Source: Hydrangea macrophylla (lineage: Eukaryota > Streptophyta > Magnoliopsida > Cornales > Hydrangeaceae). Taken from it: DNA of 64,000 bases. The position numbers and the translations under genes were made by a program. Under the pieces are notes generated by a model that worked only from the letters and a program-made list of their open reading frames with translations, had not been told where the DNA came from and did no database searches. Below, piece by piece: positions 21,310 through 36,300 of this stretch (positions within the stretch are counted from its first letter, which is position 1; the number at the start of each line of letters is the position of its first letter). The stretch spans positions 84,754,871-84,818,870 of the forward strand of contig CM066994.1 in NCBI GenBank assembly GCA_033977485.1. Reading direction: 5' to 3'.

Positions 21310-24300
21310 CTGCAAATTGCAACGGATAATAATGTCAAGAAGAACGTGGAAGCACGCAGAATTTTAAGGTTCATAAAATAACTCAGTCTAACATATTAAT
21401 TAGGTGAAAGAAAGAACTTCCTTTAAAAATAATATTATGGGATTGCTTTTTCTAACCATATCCTACTTGCAAGTTAAGCAGACAGAAGATGATGCTATTA
21501 GCAATTGCTGTTCTTACCTACTTCTGCTTAAATTTGAGAAGAAAATCGAAAGATCATTTCAACACAGAGAGAAGCAAGTACCACTATACACCCTAAAGCA
21601 GCTTCTGCTTATGTTTTTAAGCAGAATGAGTTAAGCAATCCCAGAGAAGGAATGAGACTTTAAATACCAATTAGAGATAATACTAATGTCGCCTGACTTT
21701 AACCACTAATCAAACAAGCAAATTACAAGCATTTATCATGTTATCCAGGGTAAGTAAAAAATTTTACTCAATGCAAATAATCCCAAAGAATCATAAGTGT
21801 TGAATTCTGAAACCAGTCCCATAGTCCTTTCAAAGATCAGAAAATGATGGAAATACACTTAAAACAAATATCTCCAACTTGATGTAATTTTCCATCTGCA
21901 ACTGTTCAACAACATGATGTCTGCAAGCACTCTATTTCTGATTCTCAACTAGAAACTTTCCATCTGCAACTGTTCAACAACATGATGTATGCAAGCACTC
22001 TATTTCTGATTCTCAACTAGAAACTTTAAGTACTTTATATATGCCATCACCTACCACCGTCAGCAACAACGATAACTCTTGTAAGGCCCAGCCCATTCAA
22101 CTCCTTAAAACCCAAGTGTCAAGGAGAGGGTAACTAAGGCCTTATAAACTGCACATGCAACAACACATCTAAACGATGTGAGACGACAACACACCCCCGC
22201 ACGTGTGGCAAAGGCACACACGTGGATTACGGAGATAGGGGACAAATAAGGCTCTGATACCACTTGTAAGCCCAGCCCATTCAACTCCATAAAACCCAGG
22301 TGTCAAGAATAGAGGAACTAAGGCCTTATAAACCGCACAGGCAACAACATATCTAGGCGATGTGGGATGACAACAATAATTGGATCCAACATCACCAGTA
22401 AAGATGGTGGTTTTTTGGTTCTATTGGGTATCGGGTGGTCGATTTGCTTCGTCAACCAATGAGACCTACCAAAAATGTTTTCTTAACTTCCCAGTATCCT
22501 AAAACAAAAAAAAAAACTAAGATACATAGAAGTTTAACGATAAACATACATGAAACGTTTCAAATTCCTTCATATTGTTCAGATTCCTTCATATTATTCC
22601 AGCTATAATATGAATTTAACTATTCCAAAAATTAAATGCTTATTTTGCATATATAGAAAGATCAATGAGCCCGACTCACCCTCAAAAGACGCCTTATGAG
22701 GGGAGGACTACCCAGGCTTATAAGAACCACAGATACAACCTATTCCTGGGCAATGTGGGACAATCCAACACATCCCCTGGATCCCACATCAACATGGAAA
22801 AGCCCAACAAGGGGAGGGAGCCAACTCAGTGTTAGAGTTTGATAGATACGTCTTCAACCCAGTTAGCTTACTGTTACTATTTGTAGACATTCGATTAGTT
22901 TATTTATGAATATCATTTACATTTGAATATGTATGTTTCATGAGATGAATGGTTAACAGGGCTGTATCCTTAAACAGTTTATGGAACTCATATATGCAAA
23001 TGAGATTTGTGTATGAGGATATATGAGTACTCTATATGAATGTTAAGAACTGTCACAGTTGATGATAAGATTAGATAACTTATCAGGTTTAGACTGTAGC
23101 ATATTATCTTCTATTTGATACAGTGAAGAATCTCATTCATTGGAATATTTGATTCCTAGTTTACTGTGCTGGTGTATTTGATACATTGACGGACTTGAGT
23201 AAGTTCTATTAACATAATAGAGTCCATTGGTTAATAGACACTCAAACTTGTGTAAAACACTTGTCCTTAATCCTGAGATGATAGTGGACACAAGCTGTGA
23301 GCTTTGGTTGCTTTAAGTTACTAATCAGCGTAAGGTCTTCAAGATTAACACCTAGGTATCTTGGGAAACCAAGTTTGTAGTATTGGGAACACTTATTGTC
23401 AAGATGGAATCTACCCTCTCGAATAGAGTAATTCTCTGGTAAAGAGTGAAGTAGGCCCTTGAGAATGTCACTTGGTTGATTACTGAGAACTACAGTCATG
23501 TCTTCAAGTATGTTGATGACATGTTCAGAAAGCTACGAGTAAGTGAATGAGATTCAAGTATTGTAAGAGGTAATAATTCGGGTCGACTGTATAGGTTTGA
23601 TATCTCGAATATAATTACGAATACTATTGATAGAGGGGTATTAGTGTCAGTACACGTCCAGGTGCTACTGATATACGTGTGGTTTGTTTCTTATGCACTG
23701 GAGTGCAGTTATCGTTATATAGTAGAGTTAACGATAATTGATGAAGAATTAATTCCTTAGTTAAGAGATTAACTAGAAGGAATTTAATGTTAAGCCAGTA
23801 ATTAAGATCCTAGGGGTCCCACTCTTAGCTTAATAGAATGTTTGTATAAAAAGGAACAAAGGTACAAGTAATCGATTTGTGGGTACAAACCGGTCACTGG
23901 GAAACCCGGTTTGTGGGAATAAACCAGTTACTGACAAATCGGTTTGTTGATTTGTAGGAACAAACCGGTTAGTGGTAAGCCGACTCTAAAAGCTTATAAA
24001 TAGGAGACCTAATGGCAAAATTAAAATAACACGCAATTCTCAGTCCCTGAGGTCCCAGATCTGTTTCTAAGCCCTACGTGGTTGTATATAATGAAGGATA
24101 AACGAGAAGTCTTCTCCATTTTTCAAAATTTTCACAAAATGATAAGTACCCAGTTCGGGGCGGTAGTGAAAGTCTTAAGGTCTGATAATGGTAGTGAGTA
24201 TATTGATTCGGGTCTAGGTAAGATTTCGGTTCTCATAGGATTATCCACCAAACTTTTTGCACTAGCACTCCACAACAAAATAGAGTGGCTAAGCGTAAGA

Positions 24301-27300
24301 ATTGTCACCTTCTTGGTTTTGCCCGGTCTTTACTCTTCCAGGTTCAAGCTCCTCGCTCCTATTGGAGTGAGGCAGTGTTAACCGCAACTTACCTTATCAA
24401 TCGTCTCCTACTCGTGTGTTGGATAAGAGAACACCTTTACAGGTTCTTTCTCACTCATCCTCATCCATTCCTTCTCGTGTCTTTGGTTGTGTTTGCTTAC
24501 AACCACAGCCCAACCCGTGGAAAATTAAACCCCCGTGCCATTAAGTGTGTATTCGTCGGTTACTCCCCCACTTAAAAGGGCTACAAGTGCTATCATTCCC
24601 CGTCTAGAAAGTGGTTCGTCGCTATGAATGTCACATTTGGTGAGTCCCAATCTTACTTCCTTGACTCTCCGGTACGTCTTCAGGGGGAGACGAGGTGTGA
24701 AGAGATACCGGTTTTTCCTTTGCCTACGATGATTGAGGTTGAGAGTGTTGAGACAAAAGAGACCGAAGTAGAGAGAGTTGAACCAGAGAGAGAAAGTAAG
24801 AACAGTGAGAGGGAGCCTGAAGAAGAAGATGAAATTGAGGGACGAGGGGAGAAGGAGTAGAGAGTTTATTCCAGGGGAACATGGAGTAAAAGAAAAATCA
24901 GAGAGACTACAGAAGTTAGTACTACTGCTCCATTGCCACTGCCTGTCTCTCTAAGTGATGAAGATTCAGGAAATTATACACCCTCTCTTGACTTAGATGA
25001 GTTAGATGTTCCTATTGCTGTTCGAAAGGGTCTTCGATCCTGTACTCAACATCCTATATCTAACTTTGTGTCTTATTATTTTGAGGTTTTAACTTAGAAA
25101 ATATTTTCAAAAGATTGTTTTTGCCATTGATGTAATTAATGAAATTCTTAAGGGCCGTTTGGTCGTAAATTTCTAAAAGCTTATATTATTGTAAACTTTC
25201 AAAGTGAAACTCAAACATTTGTTTCTTTTCTCCATGAGGCTTCACCCAAGTTTAAAGACCAAAACTATGTTGATTGACCCTATTTGACCTGTTTGGTCCT
25301 CGTGGGTCAATCCTTGACTTTTGACACGTAGGATTACAATTTGCTTCTGCCTTGTGGATTGGTCCACGTTGGACTATTCCGTACTTTCGCTGTATTATTT
25401 GACTCGTTGGTCCACCCTGTGAAACTCAAACATTTGTTCTTTTCTCCATGAGGCTTCACCCAAGTTTAAAGACCAAAACTATGTTGATTGACCCTATTTG
25501 ACCTGTTTGGTCCTCGTGGGTCAATCCTTGACTTTTGACTTTTTCTTTAGAATGCACGTAGGATTACCTTTTGTTTCCGCCTTGTGGATTGGTCCACGTT
25601 GGACTATTCCGTGCTTTACGCTGTATTATATGACTCGTTGACCTTGTCCACGTGGCTTGGTTTTCAGGGCATTATAGGTGAGTACATTGATGCAGGTTTA
25701 GCTGATTTCTGGTCTAAGAGTATTATTTATTAGACATCTTGCACTGCCACCACTCAATAAAATGGGGTTGCAGAACGCAAGAATCGACATCTCTTAAATA
25801 TTGCTCGTTCCTTGCTTTTCTCTGTTAATGCTCCTCGGTCCTTTTAGAGTGAAGTAGTCCACAACAGCTTATCTTATCAATCGTCTTCCCACTCCTTTTT
25901 ACATGGTGATTTGGAAGAGGAAGTTTACATAGAGATTTGGAAAAGGAAATTTACATGGATATTCCTCCGGGTTTCACAGATTCCAAAACAAAAGGAACGG
26001 TGTGTAGACTCAAGAAATCATTACATGGCCTCAAGCAGTCCCCAAGAGCATGGGGTTTGAGAGATTTTCACAGGCTATGACCCGACGCGGCATAAGATAG
26101 TCATGCTGATCACACATTGTTCATAAAACACTCTTTGCAGGGTAAGACCACTGCTCTTATAGAGTATGTTGAAGGCATTATGCTTAAAAGGGCTGACTTA
26201 GAAGAAATGGAAAAATTGAAAAAGTTTTTGGCCACTGAGTTTAAAATAAAGGACTTGGGAGCTTTAATGTTTTTTCCTTGGGATTGAACTCGCTCGATCT
26301 AAACATAGGATATTTATTTCCCAAAGAAAGTATGTTCTTGATTTATTGAAGGAGACATGAATGCTTGGAGCAGAGCATGTGACACACTCGTTGGTAAGCT
26401 CATTTACTTATCTAATACTCGTCCAGACATCGCTTTTGCAGTTAGTATTGTCAGCCAGTTTATGCATTCTCCTCGATAGTCACACCAAGAGGCAGTTTTC
26501 CGAATTCTTCGGTACTTGAAGTCCGCTCCTGGAAAGGGTTTATACTTTGCCAGACATGACCACCTTAGGGTGGAAGCATACACTGATGCAGATTGTGCCA
26601 GTTCAGTCAGTGAGAGGAGGTCTATTTCAGGATACTGCACATTCGTGGGAGGAAATCTTGTTACCTAGCAAAGTAAGAAAACAAAACACAGTAAACAGGT
26701 CTAGTGCAGAAGCTGAATTCAGGACTATGGCCCAAGGTATTTGTGAGCTTCATAATACTGTTCATAATACTGTTGAACATGATCGAACCAAACATGTGAA
26801 GATTCAACACTTCATCAAGGAAAATCTCAGTAGTAGTACTAACTATTTGCATTCCCTTTGTGAAGACCAGTGATCAAGTTGCAGATGTCCTCACCAAAGG
26901 GAATGGAAGTTGACCATTTCACTCTATTCTAGGGATGCTGCCCGAGCTAGGCATGAGAGATATATTTGTACTAGCTTGAGGGGGAGTGTTGCGAGTTATT
27001 TTCTATTTTTCCCGTTAACAAAAGTGTCTAGGGACTTACTTGAAAACTAATTTTCTCTCTTTCTTTCAAGAATATAATAGGGGTCTGACACATTGCCAAC
27101 CCTATGTTTGGTTAACCTGATTGTCAACAAAAATGTCCTACGATTACAGATTATAATTCAAAATGTGTATAAGACGATGTTCCACAAGATCTCATGAATG
27201 TATAGAATAAGGGTGTTCCTAAGCATTAAACATGCTCTAGACAAAGAAAAAAAAAACGTTCGTACCCATGAATCAATTCATTGACTTGCGGCTGCAACTC

Positions 27301-30300
27301 CTCATCTCTCAACTTGTGTATCCTGCTAGATATAGCATCAACAGCTTTGATACATACATCAAGTTTTGTCAGCAACTTCCTTATCGAAGACTGAGTAGCA
27401 TCAATCTTACTAGTTTCAGCTCCTTGGTCATCCAAAACTGTCAGCCTCTTGCACATATTCTCGTATATAACTCGAAGTCTTTCTTCTTCCTTGAATCACA
27501 GCAACCACCATAAAACACTTCAGCATAATAGTATTAAAACTGACATAACAACAGTGGATCTCGATGTAGTATAGAAAAATGTCAAAAAAAAAAAAAACAG
27601 AGACAACAATCATGTGTGAAATGATGGCCGTAATACTACTGTTAGCAATAGTACTAACATTTACGATAACAATAATGCTGGCAGGGGTATAACAAAGTTA
27701 GGCTAACAAATCCAGTTCACAACATAAATAAATGCATACATACATACCAGGTGTTCACATTAGCTGTGAAAATTGACTGCTTTGGTCCGTTTTAATGACT
27801 GTCAAGGACTACTGCTAATATGGGAGTATCTATTCCTTTTCAAATAATGCCATAATTTCAGCATAACTTTTCTTAACTTACCACTAAAAACATACTAAAC
27901 AAGATAATTTATAAATATGTTGCAATTTTCTTAACTATAATCTAACATGGTTGTCCCACATCGGTTAAAGAGTAAACAGTCTAGGTTAGATCAAGCCTAT
28001 ATAAAGGCTCATTGTATTCTCTCATGTTATGTTGAATATACCAAAAGAGATATTCCCATCATACTTTTCATCTTTACATGGTATCAGAGCATCCGGCCTC
28101 TAGGATCGCTCATTATCTTTGTTTTTCCGCCTTTTTCGTTAATCAAGAAGTTCGGATTGTCAAATCTGTTTGAAGATTTGATGTTATTTCTTTTTTAAAC
28201 ATAACCCCCTAACCCTAGCAGCCACTATTCACGATCACTGTTCGTCGGCTACTATTCACGATCACTGTTCATCGGTTACTATTCACGATCGCTGTTCATC
28301 GACACTATTCACAGTCACTGTTCATCGGCTACTATTCACAGTCACTGTTCATCTACTACTATTCACAGTCACTATTCAGGGCTATTGTTCATTATTTTTC
28401 AACAACTATGGATTCCAAAACCACTTCCCAACTCACTAATCGTAAGTTGAATGGTAACAACTTCCTTCAATGGTCCAATGCTATTACCATGTCCCTTACG
28501 GGCTTAGACCACGATGCCCATCTTTCTGAGACTCCACCTACCGCCGATGAAAAAGCCACTAAGGCATGGAAACAACTGGACGCTCAACTTGTGACTCTTA
28601 TCTGGAATTCCATGGAACCGGATGTTGCCGATTTATGCAATCACTTGGGCTCTGTTAAGGCACTTTGGGAGTATCTCCACCTTCTTTACTCTAGTAACTT
28701 AACACGGATGTATGACTTGTCCCCTCAGTATTTCAAGCTCGAGCATAATGATTTGTCTGTTACTGATTATTTTGCTGCTATGAAACGGTTACATGAAGAG
28801 TTGAATACTATTATGCCCCCTACCACCAGTGTTCGAGATCAACAGAAACAGAGGGAACAAATGATGGTTATGAAGTTTCTTGCCGATCTCAAACTTGAAT
28901 ATGAGGCTATTCGGTTTTAAATTCTTGGGAGTGATAGTCTTCCTACTTTTGCTGAGACATATCAGCGTGTTCTACAGAGCACCCCTCGGGACCCACCTCC
29001 CTCCCCTTCACTTGTTGATCGCTCCGCCCTTATTACTCAGACTCCACCAGCTCTTGGTAGGAGTGGTGGTCCTAACCGTGGAAGACATGGAGGGGAATTT
29101 CGGGGTGGTCGTCCTGGCCGTGGTCGAGGCCAGACTCTCCAGTGCACTTATTGTTTTCGAGATGGGCATAGCAGAGACACATGCTGGCAGCTCCATGGTC
29201 ATCCCCACCAGGTTGCGAATGCTGCCATCTCTGATTCTGGGTACTCGCCTGTTATTACTCCTATGGATACCGTTTCTGTTCCTCGCGAGGAATACTCTCA
29301 GTTGCTTCAGTATCAGGCAGCACGCCAGGCATCCACCTCATCTGCTTCCTTAGCTCAGCATGGAGGTACACATACTGCTTGCATTGCTTCAGGTTCTTCC
29401 CCATGGGTAATTGATTCTGGCACTAGTAATCATTTGACAGGTATATCTAGTCTTTTTACGTCTATCTGACTGTCATTGTCTCTTCCCCCAATCACTTTAG
29501 CGGATGGGTTCTCGACTCCCGTTGAAGGAATCGGGATGGCTCAACCCTCTTCGTCTTTATCCTTGTCTTCTGTTTTGTACATACCTCGTTCGTCTTTTAA
29601 TTTAATGTCTGTTGGTCAGTTGACTAAGGATCTTAACTGTTGTGTCTTTTTTTCTCCTGATTCTGTTCTTATTCATAATTTGACGACTCGGAAGACAATG
29701 GGCGTCGGGCATGAGTCCAATGGCCTCTATTACTTTGATGGTGATCCTGTCCCTGCTCCTTCACCCACTGCCTGTCCTGCTATCGTTTCACTTCATCAGA
29801 TCCACTGCCGCCTCGGTCACCCTTCATTGGCTAATTTGAAGCTCTTAGTTCCTGGTTTAAGTTCTTTACAGTCTTTAGAGTGTGAGTCGTGTCAGTTGGG
29901 AAAGCATCATCGTGTTCAATTTGCTCCCCGGGTCAATTTAGTCCTTTTCAATTAGTGCATTCTGATGTATGGGGTCCTCATCGTATAACCTCCCAAAAGG
30001 GGTATCAGTATTTTGTTACTTTTGTGGATGATTATTCAAGAGTAACTTGGCTATATTTAATGAAAAATCATTCTGAGTTATTTTCTATTTTTTGTGCCTT
30101 TTGTGCTGAAATTAAAACTCAATTTGGTGTGCCAATTCGTGTTCTTCGAAGTGATAATGGAAAGGAATATTATTCTGACCCTTTCAGTACTTTTATGACA
30201 CATTCTGGCATAATTCATCAATCTTCTTGTGTACACACACCACAACAAAATGGTGTTGCCGAGAGGAAAAACAGGCATCTATTAGAAGTCACACGCACCC

Positions 30301-33300
30301 TGTTATTTGAAATGCGTGTTCTAAAATTTTTTTTGGGGGATGCTATTCTCACTGCTTGTTATTTGATTAACCGTATGCCATCTTCTATTCTCAGTGGCCG
30401 CACACCACACTTCAACTTGTTCCCTGTTAAGTCACCCTCTCGATCGTTCCTCGTGTTTTTGGGTGTGTTTGCTTCGTTCATCAGCTAGCTCCTAGTACTG
30501 ACAAATTAGACCCACGAGCCATTCAGTGTATATTCTTGGGATACTCTAGGACTCAGAAAGGGTACCGTTGTTACAGTCCTTCCCTTCATCGGTACTTTGT
30601 CTCTGCCAATGTCACATTCTTCGAGTCTAAACCCTTTTATTCAGAGTCCCACTCGGCTACTGATCCAGATTTTATGCTTCCTGTTCCTCTTCCTGTCTCT
30701 CCTATCCCAACTACTACACCACCTACTCATGATGCTTCCACCCGCTTGTCTCGACCTGAATTGCAAGTTTATACTCGTCGTCCACGTCCAGAGACTCTAT
30801 TGGACTCCGCTGCTCCGCCTCCGCCTACCGTGTCCTCAGATCCGCCATCATCTTCTCTAGAACCGATTGATTTAGATCTTCCCATTGCTCTAAAAAAGGG
30901 TAAGCATTCTTATACTACTTCTCATCCTATTTCTAACTTTGTGTCTTATGATCATTTATCTCCTGCATTTTCTTCATTTGTTGCTTCCGTGTCTACCATA
31001 TCTATTCCTAAGAATGGTGCAGAGGCACTTGCCCATTATGGTTGGAACCAAACTATACAGAATGAGATGTGTGCCCTTAAGGAAACTGGTACTTGGGACT
31101 TGCTCCCTCTCCCGCCAGGGAAATCTGTGGTTGGTTGCCGTTGGGTGTATGCAGTTAAGGTTCATCCAAATGGCACTCTGGATCGGTTGAAGGCACGCCT
31201 TGTTGCCAAGGCTACACTCAAGTTTATGGACTTGATTACTTAGAGACTCGCATTTTCATCTCACTGGCCACTACTTATCACTGGCCCCTTCATCAGTTGG
31301 ATGTTAAGAACGCATTTCTAAATGGTACCCTCCTTGAGGAGGTTTACATGGAGCAACCACCTGGGTTTGTTGCTCAGGGGGAGTCTAGTATGGTTTGCAA
31401 ATTAAAAAAGTCTCTTTATGGTTTGAAGCAGTCTCCTCGTGCTTGGTTTGGCAGGTTCAGTGATGTAATTGCTAAGTTTGGTCTTCAGAGATGTGGTGTT
31501 GGCCATTCTGTTTTCTATATACACACTGTAGCGGGGAAGATACTGTTAATTGTTTATGTTGATGATATTGTCATTACTGGTGATGACCCTAAGGGCATTC
31601 AAGAGTTGAAATCCTTCTTACAAATCAAGTTTCAGACCAAAGACTTGGGGCAACTTAGGTATTTCTTAGGCGTTGAGGTGGCCAGGTTTAATGAAGGGAT
31701 TTGCTTATCTCAGAGAAAATATATTCTTGATTTGCTGACTGAGACAGGAATGTTGGGATCAAAACCTTCGGATACTCCTATGGATCCCAATTCCAAATTA
31801 TTGCCAGATCAAGGGGAGCTACTTAATGATCCAAGACAGTACAGACGCTTAGTTGGGAAACTTAACTATCTAACGGTCCCGAGACCTGATGTTGCCTTCG
31901 CAGTTAGTGTAATTAGTCAGTTTATGGACTCTCCTCAAACTACACATTGGGATGCAGTGATACAAGTCTTGAGGTAGTACCTCAAGGGGGCCCCAGGCCG
32001 TGGTTTGTTGTATAAGGATCATGGTCACAATCGAGTTAAGAACTACACAGATGCAGATTGGGCAGGATCTCCTAGTGATAGAAGGTCTACTACAGGGTAC
32101 TGTGTACTTGTTGGAGGAAATCTTGTGTCCTGGAAAAGCAAGAAACAAACCGTTGTTGCTAGATCTAGTATTGAGTCGGAATATAGGGCTATGGCGCATA
32201 CTGCTTATGAGTTAGTATGGATGAAGCATTTGTTGGAGGAACTTGGGTTCACTCAGTCCGAACCTATGAACCTATTTTGTGATAACCAGGCAGCGGTTCA
32301 TATTGCTTCTAATCATGTGTTTCATAAGAGGACGAAACACATTGAAGTTGATTGTCACTTTGTTCGTGAAAAACTCCTACAGAAAGTGATTAATATAGTT
32401 CTTGTTAAATCTGCAGACCAGTTAGCGGATTTGTTTACTAAAGCATTGGGTGGGACACGTGTGAAATATATTTGTAACAAGCTAGGTGCATATAATATGT
32501 ATGCTCCAGCTTAAGGGGAGTGTTAAAGGGTATATGTGTAAATATAGTATATGTATATATGTGATTGTCACACATCGGTTAAAGAGTAAACAGTCTAGGT
32601 TAGATCAAGCTTATATAAAGACTCATTGTATTCTCTCATATTATGTTGAATATACCAAAAGAGATGTTCCCATCATACTTTTCATCTTTAAAAAACCGAA
32701 ATAGTCAGTTCACACGCGATCGATTTCGGTTTAAGCCGTTCGTTTGGGCTTTTAGTTTGGGCCTCATTCGGGCCAGACAATTTGAATTTTTAAGGAAGCC
32801 CAAAGATGACTAAAAGGCCGACTAAACAAAGCGAAGCCTAGAGCACCAAACCTGAAGCGAACTAAATCCCAAACAAAAGGGAGAAATGGGCGTCCCAAAA
32901 AAACCTAACACAGAAACTCAAAGATCAAGGAAAAAAAAAAAAAAAAACCATAAAAAATCATAAGCTTTGAGAGGATATGACTCATTGACAGGAGTTAGTT
33001 TTCAAAAATTGTCTGATTCAGATGCCACTGGTTGACCCAAAAAAAAGATGCCACTGCAAACCTTATGCTTATACACAAATGGAAAACCGTTACAAAAAAC
33101 CTCGAATTCGTGTTATTGATTCATAGTGTGTGAGGTTCTTTTGTGATGTATGTGAAAGATACAGAGAGATATAACACGCAAGCCTGGATTAGTACACGTG
33201 GAACAAATATGTGAGATATAAGCAAGAGTATATAAAATATAATAATAATGGCAATAGGAATAATAGGATTCGGAGAGACTTTGGGTTCGGATGAGAACCG

Positions 33301-36300
33301 AAGTAGTTCCAAGTGAGAGAGAGAGAAAGCAGTGTATATCCCGAGGCGATAGGTAAGTATTGGAATGTTCGGAGTGGAACGAAGGACGAGTTGAGACGAC
33401 GGGTGCAATAGGGCTAAAAAGGAAGTTTGGTGATGTGAACGGCGCTATGAGGCGGAGGATAGAATGAGACGAAGGTGCTGGTGGGGGCGAAAGGTCAAAG
33501 TGGGCTGGAGACTACGGGAATGTTTTGGCAATGGCTGGGAATAAGAATGACTGCTAATCCTTTACTCTAGTACCGGATTAGACCAAGTTAGGTTGTCGGA
33601 TGTAGTAAATGAGGGTGCTTATTTATAGTTGAAGCCGGTGGTGTATTTGCAAACCTTTGACATGATAGAGCAAGGCCGAGTTGGCATCCTCTTACTGGGT
33701 TGTTTGCTTAAGGTAGGTGAGGGGCTTAAATGCTGCTGTTTAGGGTGGTTGAGGGCATTAAATGGGATGTAGACGAAGCATGTATCGAGCTGGTGGAGAC
33801 AAATGGGAGAGAAATGTTTGTCGTTTGGTTATGAACTGATATCATTGGTTGGTCAAGGGAGGAGGAGGTGCTACTGGTGCAGAGGTTTCAGCGAGTGAAG
33901 GTACCGAGGCTTTTGCTATTGGCTCCGAGAGGTTAAACGAGGGCAAGTGTCGAGGCATGCAGACGGCTTAAGCGAGGGAGGGAACCGAGGTGTTTTCTAT
34001 TGGTGCAGCTGGTTAAGCAATTTTGACATGACTAAGCATAGACGGTCAAAGGTCCGACGAGATTTGCAGTAATGAGCTTTGCTTATTGGCTGTGGGTGGA
34101 TCGGGGTGAGGCACGTGTGAAAGTCACGTGTCTCTCTCTCTCTTTGGGCCCAACCCTAACCTTACCCGTAGGGCGCAGGTTAGGGAGATGCCTTCGGTTC
34201 TAGCCACCTTACCATGAGTTTCCGAGATCCCAATAGACTTGCCCACCCTTAGGTACTGCTTCCAAACCAAGGGTAGGTGTCCGAGTGTAAGTGTGTGCAT
34301 ATTTGGAATGTTCTTCCTTTGTGGGCTGCTTTAGGCTTTTTGGTGAGTGAAGTTTCGGAGTGGAGTTAAAGTGGGCCACTTTACGCCTTTGGAGAATAAG
34401 GCTTTCGGAATGGAGTTGACCGTGGTGAAGGCTTTGGAGTAGGCTCATCCGGAATGGGCCCTCGGAGTGGGCTTTATTAAAGTGGGTCTCGGGGGAGCTT
34501 CGTAGTTACCTACATTTGTAGTGTGCTTTGTGGGTGGGCCCGTTTGAAGTGGGCTAACGGTTTTGGAGTCGCTACACGTAGAGTCCACAATAGTGATGTT
34601 GTTACACGTGGAGTCGTCGGTGATGTGTATAGTCAAAGTACATGAGTTGTCGACTATTACCTACATTAGCCCCCCTGTCCGTATTCTAGGCGTGGAGCGG
34701 CTAGGATGCGGGCATAGTCCTTGCGTATCTTTCCCAGTTTATTTTGCTGGTAATTAATGGGCCTTCTCGTCTTTTGCGGGTCATGTTTTGTTGACAGTTG
34801 GATAGATGTCTCAACTTTTTGCAGGTAGTACTGTCCTTCTGGTGAGGTTTTTGATGTCGAATCTGGTTAATAGATTGGTCTGGTAAGTATTAGTGTTGCC
34901 TGCTGTGTATGTTCGTTGTGCAGTTCTGGGGTGGTAGTTATAAAAAGGGGAGGGTTGTGGAGACTGCATGCAACCCATCCTCAACGCATACTTGCATTCT
35001 TGCTCCTTTATAGTGTAAAACATGAGTTCCTTGTCTGGATTATTACCAGGTGAGGCAGGAGTGTTTTGGCGATGGTGCGGGGTCAAAATTTCTTGGGACC
35101 TCTGCTATGACCTGTATCAGACTTATGCGTGGAGTGGCGTTACAAGTTTTGCATAGTATATTTCTAGGGATCTTTTCTATCAGTGCAAAGATGGGGAGAG
35201 ATCCTTTCTAGCAGTGCACATGCTTTATTAGGCGGTGCGTGTTCTATCTGGGTGCTATGTCGTCGTGGTGCTTGGGATGAGTAACTGCTTTTTAGATCTT
35301 TCTCCGTGTTTTGGGGTGAGGATCACGATATTTGGGGCGGGCTGGTAATAACTGATGTTTCTGCTCTATTGCGCCGTGAGTTCTTCTTTCACGAAAGTAC
35401 TGGGCTACTGTGGCCTGGTATTTTTGTGCTTAGGAGATCCGGGCTGGATGCGAAATGGTTGTACAAGTTCTCCCTGAGATATCCTGATTTGAACAGTCAT
35501 TGGCCCGTGATGTGGTGATCCAGGCTTTGTTCCTCATCCCGAATCTGATTCCAATAAATCATGTGTGTGTCCTTGTAATGTATGTATTGGGTCTGTAAGA
35601 GACACGCATGTTTATCGTTGTCATGTATTGGTGTATGTATTGGGTCTGTAATGTTTCATAATAAAAATTGTATTTTGTGCTAGTCCTCTTGTACTTGTGA
35701 TTGGTGATTTTGACTCTTTGCCTTATTCTGTGAAAAACCATTAGGAGTGGTGGTCGGAGTCTATACTCATGGAGTCCCTGTTGTGGTGTGATGGAGTGTG
35801 CCTCTCAGAGGGGTGGGAGAGGTGTATCCTATGGAGAGATGGAGATGGGGAGTGTGCCCCTTGTGGGGAGTGTGCCCCGTGGAGAGAGAAGTTCCTATCT
35901 AAGTTCCTATCTGGAGAGGATACTGTATTTGAAGAGGCGATGTTGGGGAATGTGCCCCTAGGATATTTGGAGAGGCGATGTTGGGGAGTGTGCCCCTGGG
36001 TGAGGTGTGTGTTCCTGTACTTTGATTGACGTGTTTGTATGTATACGTGTACTCTGCATCCGTTCCAGTGGTCTATATATAAGTGTAGTAACCCCTTTAT
36101 GATCCTTTGTAGCGGATATACATATGGCTGACTCCACTTCGTCCCATGTTGTAAGAGGACGTCGTCCTCTTCCCGACTTATTTGGTAATTCAGAAGATGG
36201 TTGGAGGGGTGTCAAGGTGCATCACTGGTATGCTGAGTGTTTAGAGCGTGTTTATAATCATAGGCCTGATACTTTTGTTGATTTTGCTGATCGCGCTCCG

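Larger units (their letters stand above)
21310..27265 (-). other. Intron 3 of the host gene, 5.96 kb
   Basis: GT at 27264-27265 and AG at 21310-21311 on the minus strand. 21311-22079 holds no element I recognise except a 60-bp tandem duplication near 21895-22025. The rest holds a TRIM, a TRIM-like LTR and a degraded copia element. Confidence 0.75.
27949..32692 (+). mobile_element. Copia retrotransposon with short LTRs, inactivated
   Basis: Short LTRs (about 130-172 bp) at 27949-28078 and 32521-32692 share GTTAAAGAGTAAACAGTCTAGG and TATATAAAG. The primer-binding site TGGTATCAGAGC follows the left LTR directly and a polypurine tract (AAGGGGAG) precedes the right one. The left LTR start is unclear (its first 50 bases differ) and I found no clean target duplication. 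It is inserted in intron 2, antisense to the host gene. Confidence 0.8.

Noticed and set aside
35769..36029. 86-residue frame with [12 protein letters not shown]
   Set aside because: Comes from a short DNA repeat (GAGTGTGCCCC), has no paralog and overlaps the upstream region of the gene at 36124.
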